Source: Nitrososphaerota archaeon
Lineage (GTDB): Archaea; Thermoproteota; Nitrososphaeria; Nitrososphaerales; JACPRH01
Assembly (NCBI GenBank): GCA_029460375.1
Contig: JARPAQ010000023.1
Span: forward strand, 1 to 8,226
Reading direction: 5' to 3'
Length of the DNA: 8,226 nt
Part shown: one piece after another, positions 1 to 4,780 of the stretch
How the letters are laid out: each line of letters opens with the position of its first letter
Position numbering within the stretch: the stretch's first letter is position 1
Made by a program: the position numbers and the translations under genes
The notes under the pieces: generated by a model
What the model saw: the letters and a program-made list of their open reading frames with translations, nothing else
Database searches by the model: none
Told to the model about the DNA's origin: nothing

Positions 1-3
1 ACC

Positions 4-27
4 CCTCTTTCACTATATGTGAAGAGG
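4..27. repeat. Imperfect inverted repeat (hairpin)
   Basis: Arms CCTCTTTCAC (4-13) and GTGAAGAGG (19-27) are complementary except for one bulged T, around a 5-nt loop TATAT. It lies about 80 nt before the first gene. It could be the terminator of a gene to the left of the window or a protein-binding palindrome. No T-run follows the right arm on the plus strand, so a terminator is not clearly supported. Confidence 0.4.
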
Positions 28-106
28 AAGACTAACGCAGACGGAACATCTTGTGGAGCATAGGAAAAGATAAATCGGAATACGGTTTTTGTTAGAGGTA
101 ATAATC

Positions 107-1147
107 TTGCCCTTAGAAAAAGTCTGGTTCTCCCGCAGAGCCAGAAGATGGGATGTAGATGAGAATGGAAGATTTTCGTGGACAGCGAAAATAGAAATCT
201 GGGATTGGGATAACTGCACCGTCAGCTTGGCAAGAACTCTCAAAGATAAGAAGTTGATAGTTGTTGTTCGGAGTAACGACACCAAGATTAGTAGATACAA
301 GGGAAAAAAGCCTGTGGAATTAAGATTCATGAATGGATTTGATGTCACCAAGGTTCTAGAGCCAAAAACTGAATCCTACACAGCTAGAGAGAATATTCCA
401 GAGAAAAAGGAGGGCCCGAAGAAGAGATTGGTATTCCAGTTAGATGACGACTATTGGATATGGGAGTGGGTGGAAGATGGGGTCGATATGCGTTCCACAA
501 ACACCTATAGGATATACCAATTAATAAGTAAGGAGATATCACATCCTAATCTAAGCTTAAGTGATAACATATTCGATGTTGAGTTAGAAAGCAATAAAGA
601 CAGAGTAGTTCCGGTAATCTATCAACCAGCAGTTGATGCTCTGGATAATTTTGTACGTGAAGTACATTGCGCTGAAAGTCCTGCTAATGGGGATGGACTT
701 TATGAAGTGGAGGTTACAATAATCTTCAACGATGAGCAACTCAGGAGACATATGGAACTAAATAGTATCTACAGGGTCATCCGTCGATTGTTGTACGGCC
801 GGACACTCGATATAGAGACATTCAAAATCCTAGTCAGGAAGGATGTGTCTAATAACAGGCTCGTCTTCGAAAAAATCTATAGCGGGGACAATAAAATTGA
901 GGAAGATGATATTCATGAAGATCAACCTCCTGCTCCGAAGCATAAGATCAGGTATTATTTCATTGACACCTATCATCCTGTTGTTTTCATAAACACATCC
1001 AATCATGCGATGGCGGAGCATGATGCTAATCACGATATATGGAAGTGGGAGTATGTTCCTTGGCTGAGTAATGTGCCAATCAAGTTTGGGAACAAAACGA
1101 GGAAAAAGATAGAGAGAGGATTTAAGCCATGGTTCAGATTCTGGTGA
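107..1147 (+). CDS. Uncharacterised protein with NTSNHA..HD..WKWEY C-terminus
   Basis: I do not recognise this family. From TTG at 107 it encodes 346 residues. That start is preferred over the in-frame TTG at 89 because GAGGT (95-99) sits 7 nt before it and a TATA-like GATAAAT lies further upstream (69-75). No signal peptide or membrane helix is visible, so it is probably cytoplasmic. The N-terminal ~110 residues are rich in Trp and beta-type alternation (WFSRRARRWDVDE, IEIWDWD). A charged linker around residues 100-110 leads to an acidic/aromatic segment, DDDYWIWEWVEDG. The last ~65 residues carry the most distinctive block: INTSNHAMAEHD, NHDIWKWEYVPW (about residues 295-319), then a basic tail. 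His300, His305, Asp306 and His309 could bind metal, but no known metal-binding signature matches. It is a lone gene convergent with proline dehydrogenase. Its AT-richer, less biased codons hint at acquired DNA. No function is proposed. Confidence 0.75.
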   Translation: MPLEKVWFSRRARRWDVDENGRFSWTAKIEIWDWDNCTVSLARTLKDKKLIVVVRSNDTKISRYKGKKPVELRFMNGFDVTKVLEPKTESYTARENIPEKKEGPKKRLVFQLDDDYWIWEWVEDGVDMRSTNTYRIYQLISKEISHPNLSLSDNIFDVELESNKDRVVPVIYQPAVDALDNFVREVHCAESPANGDGLYEVEVTIIFNDEQLRRHMELNSIYRVIRRLLYGRTLDIETFKILVRKDVSNNRLVFEKIYSGDNKIEEDDIHEDQPPAPKHKIRYYFIDTYHPVVFINTSNHAMAEHDANHDIWKWEYVPWLSNVPIKFGNKTRKKIERGFKPWFRFW

Positions 1148-1251
1148 ACTTCGGTATAGAAGCAGTAATGGGAAGTGATGATGAACTCGTACATATGGCA
1201 AAAGAATCAATTCGGGCGCACCAATTGATTCTCCTGTATCTTTATCGTTGA
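1129..1251 (+). CDS. Possible 40-residue ORF overlapping two genes
   Basis: ATG at 1129 opens a 40-codon frame in a different phase from the gene ending at 1147, overlapping it by 19 nt, and stops at 1249-1251, overlapping the 3' end of the opposite-strand proline dehydrogenase gene by 10 nt. The peptide begins MVQILVNFGIEAV and ends HQLILLYLYR, with helix-forming composition. It could be translationally coupled to the upstream gene. It may equally be a chance frame filling the gap between convergent genes, because no ribosome binding site stands out. A frameshift extension of the upstream gene is unlikely, since this frame has a stop at 1123-1125. Confidence 0.2.
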   Translation: MVQILVNFGIEAVMGSDDELVHMAKESIRAHQLILLYLYR

Positions 1252-2081
1252 ATGATGGATTTCAATATGAGCAGTACGCTGCTTTTACGTTCACGAAACC
1301 GTCTGAGGACGTAAGGAAGCCAGTTCTCTCCATAGGGGATGTATTCACTGATTCTGTGGCCTTTCTGGATGAGCATATTTTTTAGATCATCTCTTACCCC
1401 TTTTAACATCTGAACCTCAAAGTCCCTCCTGTATCTCCTGCTCAGTGACAAAGCTTCACCTATCAGCACCTTGTCGTGAGTAGCTATGGCGAAGTTATCC
1501 CCCTCTTCGAAGAGTATTCGCAGCAGCCTAGAGAAGTTTTCCACTATATCAGCGCTCTTTCTTAACGCCACCTCAGCACTTTCTCGGTATGCTCCTTTAC
1601 AAATCCTTATTCGACCTCCGCTGGACAGCAGCCGCCTGATATCACCCTCACTTCTATGAAGATATGCCTGTATAGCTACACCCACGTTGCCGAACCTATC
1701 TATAACGCGGTGATAAACGTCGAGCGTATCATCAAGATACTTGTAGCTCTCCATATCCACCCAGACAAAGATACCGAGCCGCTCAGCCTCTTCAACTATC
1801 ATCTCAAGATTCCGTTGAAAAACAGTTGCACCAGCATCAAGACCGATCTGAGTAGGCTTCACCGATACAGAGCTGTCAACCTTCTTCTTCGCCATCAAAG
1901 CCAATAGAGCAAGATACTCCTCCACAATCAGTTCAACATCGCTCAACCCTGTATGTTCACCCAGATAGTTTATGATACCCCCAACACCGCGCCTATTCGC
2001 TTCAGCAGCAGCCCTGACACCGCTCACCCTATCCTCCCCGGCCAACCAGTTACTCACAAGCCACGTAAGGAGATCAACCAT
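1242..2081 (-). CDS. Proline dehydrogenase (monofunctional, FAD-dependent)
   Basis: This enzyme oxidises L-proline to 1-pyrroline-5-carboxylate with FAD and passes electrons to the quinone pool, the first step of proline catabolism. The 279-residue protein (ATG at 2081; an in-frame TTG lies two codons upstream at 2087) carries the PRODH barrel motifs in order: SVSVKPTQIGL (71-81, with the conserved Lys), VWVDMES (106-112), VAIQAYLHRSEGD (135-147), RICKGAYRES (159-168), ATHD (200-203), FEVQMLKGVRDDL (221-233) and YIPYGENWLPYVLRRF (247-262). The C-terminal Tyr and paired Arg (Y257, R260, R261) match the proline carboxylate-binding residues known from PutA, and the YxPYGxxWxPY form is that of single-domain bacterial enzymes. 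There is no P5C dehydrogenase domain and none is encoded in the window, so the second step must be encoded elsewhere. No clear ribosome binding site precedes the start, which may be leaderless. The assignment is secure. Confidence 0.95.
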   Translation of the reverse strand: MVDLLTWLVSNWLAGEDRVSGVRAAAEANRRGVGGIINYLGEHTGLSDVELIVEEYLALLALMAKKKVDSSVSVKPTQIGLDAGATVFQRNLEMIVEEAERLGIFVWVDMESYKYLDDTLDVYHRVIDRFGNVGVAIQAYLHRSEGDIRRLLSSGGRIRICKGAYRESAEVALRKSADIVENFSRLLRILFEEGDNFAIATHDKVLIGEALSLSRRYRRDFEVQMLKGVRDDLKNMLIQKGHRISEYIPYGENWLPYVLRRFRERKSSVLLILKSIIQR

Positions 2082-2137
2082 AGCCAATTCAAATAACGCA
2101 TATTCAGAATAAAACCATACCGGATACGAAGACAGAG

Positions 2138-2229
2138 ACCCGCCCCCGCAGCCCTCCCCACCGATAAAGCAAGCTATTCCCGCATGAAACGTCTGTTCCT
2201 ATACAGATGGTGAAGATGTGCCGGCGGGT
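2138..2229. other. GC-rich spacer segment with nested complementary arms
   Basis: This part of the 190-bp divergent spacer is richer in G/C than its surroundings and contains three nested complementary pairs: ACCCGCC (2138-2144) with GGCGGGT (2223-2229), CACC (2159-2162) with GGTG (2209-2212), and TCTGT (2192-2196) with ACAGA (2203-2207) around a 6-nt loop. It could fold as an RNA leader on either strand (about 50 nt from both flanking starts) or be a small RNA. The pairs are short and widely spaced, so chance is not excluded. It is not a tRNA: no T-loop or anticodon arm can be placed. Confidence 0.2.
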
Positions 2230-2264
2230 TCCTTAACTTGCTAATTCTATCTGGCTACCAGCAC

Positions 2265-2270
2265 AGGTGA
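2265..2270 (+). promoter_or_regulatory. Shine-Dalgarno AGGTGA that fixes a TTG start
   Basis: AGGTGA matches the 3' end of archaeal 16S rRNA and stands 7 nt before TTG at 2278. It supports that TTG as the real start of the secreted protein gene, so the full signal peptide is translated. Confidence 0.65.
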
Positions 2271-2277
2271 AAGACAC

Positions 2278-2829
2278 TTGAGTAAAATAACGAGCAAAAT
2301 AGCGTACACAACCATCGCAATACTAATCTTGTCCTTATCAGTCACTCCGATGCTTGCCCTAGCCGCAGCAGTAGACGAAGAGCATGCGTCTAGAAGACTG
2401 GCGATACTTAGAGGATTCGGGGTGGCTACAGACAAGCAGGACGACCAGATCTACAGAAGTCACATCCGACTTGCAGGAGCAGTCCTAGTCAGAGCTTCAA
2501 ATAACACGGATGCTTCAAACCAGTTCAAAATATTCAGAGGAGGAATAGCGATAGGTAACAACGATACCAGAACCGTATATTCCGTGGTAAACGATACTTG
2601 GCACGGCACAATCAGTGAAAGAGGCTTCGTAGCCAACGGTGCAGTACAGGATGAGGAAGGAAACGAGTACAGAGTCCATCTTAAGGGCGACCCAGTCAGG
2701 CGGACACAGAGAGGCATACTGATGCTGGTTGAAGGCGAGATGAACGGAGACGACGCATCCTACAAGCTGCTATACATAGCAGTACTGAATTTCAGACAGC
2801 CTCGAATACCTACACCGATAGCTGAGTAA
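2278..2829 (+). CDS. Small secreted protein with N-glycosylation sequons
   Basis: This is a 183-residue exported protein of unknown function. Residues 1-31 form a Sec-type signal peptide: a short basic N-terminus with two Lys, a hydrophobic core TTIAILILSLSV, then MLALAAA, with cleavage likely near Ala30-Ala31. The mature part has beta-type alternation (AGAVLVRAS, GGIAIGN, RTVYSVVNDTW, GILMLVEGEM, YKLLYIAVL), suggesting an all-beta fold. It has three N-x-S/T sequons at Asn75, Asn95 and Asn105, consistent with archaeal surface glycosylation. There is no C-terminal anchor, lipobox or cysteine, so it is predicted to be released or loosely attached to the surface. The pattern of a beta core with a TW..TISE.GF..NG segment recalls small exported proteins of Thaumarchaeota, but that is from memory and unverified. 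The TTG start is supported by AGGTGA at 2265-2270. It is followed by a terminator-like element and stands apart from the next gene. Confidence 0.8.
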   Translation: MSKITSKIAYTTIAILILSLSVTPMLALAAAVDEEHASRRLAILRGFGVATDKQDDQIYRSHIRLAGAVLVRASNNTDASNQFKIFRGGIAIGNNDTRTVYSVVNDTWHGTISERGFVANGAVQDEEGNEYRVHLKGDPVRRTQRGILMLVEGEMNGDDASYKLLYIAVLNFRQPRIPTPIAE

Positions 2830-2868
2830 AAAAGTAGTTGGCATCACCAGAAGCAGTGCCTCCCCCTT
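2830..2868 (+). repeat. Duplicated 3' element, copy 1 (terminator-like)
   Basis: It begins immediately after the stop codon at 2827-2829 with AAAAGTAGTT (2830-2839), then a 16-nt variable part, then GTGCCTCCCCCTT (2856-2868). A second copy follows the next gene at 3531-3567. Inside this copy GGCAT (2840-2844) can pair with GTGCC (2856-2860, including one G-T pair), and the following pyrimidine run CCCCCTTCTTTTTT is a plausible archaeal termination signal. Confidence 0.55.
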
Positions 2869-2875
2869 CTTTTTT
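2840..2875 (+). terminator. Hairpin plus T-tract terminator of the secreted protein gene
   Basis: A weak 5-bp stem (2840-2844 with 2856-2860) is followed by a pyrimidine tract ending in six T (2870-2875). T-runs after a stop codon terminate archaeal RNA polymerase even without a strong hairpin. The tract also lies just before the TATA-like box of the next gene, so termination and initiation signals are packed together here. Confidence 0.5.
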
Positions 2876-2878
2876 ATG

Positions 2879-2884
2879 TTTAAT
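2879..2884 (+). promoter_or_regulatory. TATA-like box for a leaderless transcript
   Basis: TTTAAT is centred about 27 nt before ATG 2909, the distance expected between an archaeal TATA box and the transcription start. No Shine-Dalgarno sequence lies before that ATG, which fits leaderless translation. Confidence 0.45.
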
Positions 2885-2908
2885 CCTTAAGTATTCGACA
2901 GTCTATCT

Positions 2909-3526
2909 ATGGTAAGGGTTGTGGCTGTGAAGGTTGGCGTTGAGTTTAAGCCAAACGCATCTATGAAGAGCATTTATCGAATATACTTTGTATTGATACT
3001 TCTAGCAGGTTTTCTTTCGTGGATAGCGCCGATCTCGATCTATGTTCTTTTATTTGAATCAGAGTTTGCTCTGAGTTTGGGGCTACTTCTTATTCCTCTG
3101 TTGGTGTCTAAGGTGTTTGTCGTCTATTGGATTCAGAGGTATTACGAGTCGGTGACTTATCTCCTGACTGAAAGTGAGATCGTCGTAACGCAGGGTGTCT
3201 GGTTTCGAAGTAAGAGTATTGTTCCATATAACCGCGTGACGAATGTAGAGATTCATCAAGGACCTGTTTCAAGACGCTTCAATGTAGGAACAGTGTCGAT
3301 ACAGACTGCAGGTTACTCAAAACCATCCAGCTCCATAGGTAGAGGTGCAGAAGCAGAAATAATATACATTGAAAACTTTGAGGAACTAAAAGATATCATC
3401 AGGTCGTTTCTCGGAAAGACCCGTCCGGTCGCCGTTGAAGCTGAAAAAGAAACTGTGCCTACAGGAAATATCGATAATCAAATTCTGGATGAGCTAAAGA
3501 AGATAAGGCGAGCCCTAGAAAAGTAG
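2909..3526 (+). CDS. Membrane protein with bacterial-PH (DUF304/YdbS-like) domain
   Basis: This is a 205-residue protein of the bPH2/DUF304 class. After a short N-terminal tail, two hydrophobic helices (about 23-49 and 53-75) form a membrane hairpin. Residues 78-168 then make the PH-like beta domain, with the family's typical features YLLTESEIVVTQG, a YNRVTNVEIHQGP loop and RRFNVGTVSIQTAG, closed by an IIYIENFEELKDII helix. A polar linker leads to a short amphipathic C-terminal helix (NQILDELKKIRRALEK, 190-205) that could oligomerise. Members of this family are inner- or cell-membrane proteins whose exact role is mostly unknown; the domain is placed on the cytoplasmic side by inference. The gene appears monocistronic: it has its own TATA-like box and no Shine-Dalgarno site, and copies of the same 3' element lie on both sides of it. 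Its G/T-rich codon choice contrasts with the A/C-rich codons of the preceding gene. Confidence 0.88.
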   Translation: MVRVVAVKVGVEFKPNASMKSIYRIYFVLILLAGFLSWIAPISIYVLLFESEFALSLGLLLIPLLVSKVFVVYWIQRYYESVTYLLTESEIVVTQGVWFRSKSIVPYNRVTNVEIHQGPVSRRFNVGTVSIQTAGYSKPSSSIGRGAEAEIIYIENFEELKDIIRSFLGKTRPVAVEAEKETVPTGNIDNQILDELKKIRRALEK

Positions 3527-3530
3527 GGCC

Positions 3531-3567
3531 AAAAGTAGTTATGGGGTTATCTGGGTGCCTGCCCCTT
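3531..3567 (+). repeat. Duplicated 3' element, copy 2 (terminator-like)
   Basis: AAAAGTAGTT (3531-3540), a 14-nt variable part, and GTGCCTGCCCCTT (3555-3567) repeat the arrangement of copy 1 at 2830-2868; only one base differs in the second block. It starts 4 nt after the stop codon at 3524-3526. The sequence AAAAGTAG also occurs just upstream at 3519-3526, spanning that stop, separated by GGCC. Confidence 0.55.
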
Positions 3568-3569
3568 TT
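3543..3569 (+). terminator. GGGG/CCCC hairpin with TTTT after the PH-domain gene
   Basis: GGGG (3543-3546) can pair with CCCC (3562-3565) and is followed directly by TTTT (3566-3569), an intrinsic-terminator-like layout. The T-run is short, so strength is uncertain. Confidence 0.4.
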
Positions 3570-3611
3570 GACGTTATAGGATGATTGAATAATCTGCTCG
3601 GCTTATCGCTG

Positions 3612-3845
3612 CTACCTTGAACGTCTCAAAGCTATCGTGTACCTATCTATAATCAAATAGCGGCAGAGCTTTCCGAAAAAACTTCCTATGCTTAGGATTA
3701 AAGCCCAAGCTAAGGCAAAAAGAGTAAGATAACTAGCCGCAACGAAGAGATTAAGAAAGATCATTGACAGTGAAGCCCAATCGAGAAAATAGTATAGAAT
3801 AAACATTAGGATGTGACCCAACTCATGCTGAGGTAGATGATGTCT
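3612..3845 (-). pseudogene. Candidate relic of a membrane zinc metallopeptidase (HELGH)
   Basis: On the minus strand, an open frame between stops at 3846-3848 and 3612-3614 encodes HELGHILMFILYYF (HELGH codons at 3827-3813), followed by about two hydrophobic helices and a basic tail ending YTIALRRSR. HExxH followed by membrane helices is the active-site arrangement of the M48 (HtpX-like) peptidases. The frame has only nine codons before HELGH and no start codon among them, so the N-terminal helices are missing, and the third zinc ligand (E/D-rich motif such as ExxAD) is also absent downstream. In a neighbouring frame the upstream DNA reads EDIIYLS, reminiscent of the strand before HExxH in M48 enzymes, as if a frameshift or deletion had intervened. 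A five-residue motif can arise by chance, so the call is tentative. No expression of an active enzyme is expected. Confidence 0.25.
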
Positions 3846-4003
3846 TCACCTATAAACTAGTTGAAGGCTGGCTTCATCGATGTGAAGCTGAAATTCATAT
3901 GATGTTGTCTAAACCATCAGACTGGGAGATATACAAGCCTTCAATAGCAATCTATATGGATTTTGATTATAGTGAGAGACAAGTATTCAGGATTAGGTGT
4001 TAA
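3803..4003 (+). other. Start-less 66-codon reading frame in the gene-poor gap
   Basis: On the plus strand a frame open from 3803 to the stop at 4001-4003 reads like protein (for example DVFTYKLVEGWLHRC, then SDWEIYKPSIAIYMDFDY) but has no start codon before ATG 3899 and no ribosome binding site there. It overlaps the upstream end of the minus-strand HELGH frame, so both cannot be old coding sequence in full. It may be an N-terminally truncated gene remnant or a chance frame. I recognise no family. Confidence 0.2.
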
Positions 4004-4067
4004 AGTCTGCATCCTACAGCTCGCAAGAGCAGGCAACTTCAAAAAGAATAAAGAAAGAACACCGTAT

Positions 4068-4073
4068 GGAGGA
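4068..4073 (+). promoter_or_regulatory. Strong Shine-Dalgarno GGAGGA
   Basis: GGAGGA ends 8 nt before ATG 4082 and fixes the start of the alkylation repair gene. The nearby ATG at 4066 is out of frame with it and is rejected as the start. Confidence 0.7.
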
Positions 4074-4081
4074 ACTTCAAA

Positions 4082-4780
4082 ATGGCCGCGAAAATCAGTG
4101 AAATACTATCAGAGCTGAAATCCCTATCTAACCCAGAAGCAGTAGCGGGTATGGCACGGTTCGGAATTAACCCGAATAACACCTACGGAGTATCTATCCC
4201 TAATCTAAGGAGGATGGCTAAGGAAATAGGTAAAGATCATCTCTTGGCACAACAGCTATGGGCTTCAGGCATTCATGAAGCAAGGATACTTGCAAGTATG
4301 GTTGATAAACCAGACATGGTCACTGAAGATCAGATGGAGAGCTGGGTCAAAGACTTTGACTCTTGGGATGTATGCGATGGATGCTGTATGAATCTCTTTG
4401 AGAAGACTGAATCCGCATATCGAAAATGCGTTGAATGGAGTTCAAGAGAGGAAGAATTCGTCAAACGAGCAGGGTTCGTTCTAATGGCTCGCTTAGCTGT
4501 TAGTGATAAGAAAGCGGAGGACAAACAGTTCATAAATTTTCTCCCCATCATAAAGAGAGAAGCCACTGATAATAGAAACTTTGTTAAAAAAGCGGTCAAT
4601 TGGGCATTAAGACAAATCGGAAAACGAAACATCAACTTGAACCAGATTGCAATTAAGACGGCTAAAGATATTCAAAAAATCGATTCTAAAGTAGCTAAAT
4701 GGATCGCTGCCGACGCGATACGGGAATTAGAAAGCAAAGCAGTACAAGACAAGTTACAAAGCCATAAAAGATCAACCTGA
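4082..4780 (+). CDS. DNA alkylation repair protein, AlkD-like
   Basis: This 232-residue all-helical protein belongs to the AlkD/DNA-alkylation-repair superfamily, HEAT-like-repeat DNA glycosylases that remove N3- and N7-alkylated purines without flipping the base into a pocket. Family landmarks are YGVSIPNLRRMAKEIG (35-50), WASGIHEARILASM (60-73), WVKDFDSWDVCDGCCMNLF (88-106), FVKRAGFVLMARLAV (126-140) and NFVKKAVNWALRQIGKRN (166-183). Trp95, Asp99 and Trp174 have nearly the spacing of the catalytic Trp109, Asp113 and Trp187 of Bacillus cereus AlkD, so an active glycosylase is likely, although many family members have no tested activity. The Cys residues around Asp99 appear to be a family feature rather than a metal site. 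It is expected to be cytoplasmic. It is a lone gene with a strong ribosome binding site, and its 3' end overlaps the opposite-strand corrinoid gene by 9 nt. Confidence 0.9.
   Translation: MAAKISEILSELKSLSNPEAVAGMARFGINPNNTYGVSIPNLRRMAKEIGKDHLLAQQLWASGIHEARILASMVDKPDMVTEDQMESWVKDFDSWDVCDGCCMNLFEKTESAYRKCVEWSSREEEFVKRAGFVLMARLAVSDKKAEDKQFINFLPIIKREATDNRNFVKKAVNWALRQIGKRNINLNQIAIKTAKDIQKIDSKVAKWIAADAIRELESKAVQDKLQSHKRST

Larger units (their letters stand above)
3568..4067. other. Gap of about 500 bp without an intact gene
   Basis: Between the terminator of the PH-domain gene and the ribosome binding site at 4068 there is no complete, well-initiated gene. It holds the HELGH relic on the minus strand, the start-less plus-strand frame, and an A-rich stretch (4038-4060) just before the next gene. 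The composition and broken frames look like decayed coding DNA. Confidence 0.5.

Noticed and set aside
89..106. TTG at 89 as start of the first gene
   Set aside because: GAGGT at 95-99 would lie inside the coding region, but fits TTG 107 with 7-nt spacing; the upstream TATA-like box is also too close to 89.
13..351. 112-residue minus-strand open frame
   Set aside because: It overlaps the start of the first gene on the other strand and shows no start signal or domain; treated as a shadow.
830..1210. 126-residue minus-strand open frame
   Set aside because: It is opposite the longer, better-formed plus-strand gene and has low-complexity, non-domain-like sequence; treated as a shadow.
2138..2229. 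tRNA or classic box C/D RNA in the divergent spacer
   Set aside because: No acceptor/T-arm pairing or GGTTCRANTCC T-loop can be placed, and no convincing RUGAUGA and CUGA boxes occur with correct spacing.
4098..4392. Cys cluster near Asp99 of the AlkD-like protein as a metal site
   Set aside because: The WDxCDxxC pattern appears to be usual for this family and the surrounding residues match the catalytic helix, so no new metal site is claimed.
4330..4635. 101-residue frame antisense to the AlkD-like gene
   Set aside because: The sense strand has unambiguous family motifs across the same bases.
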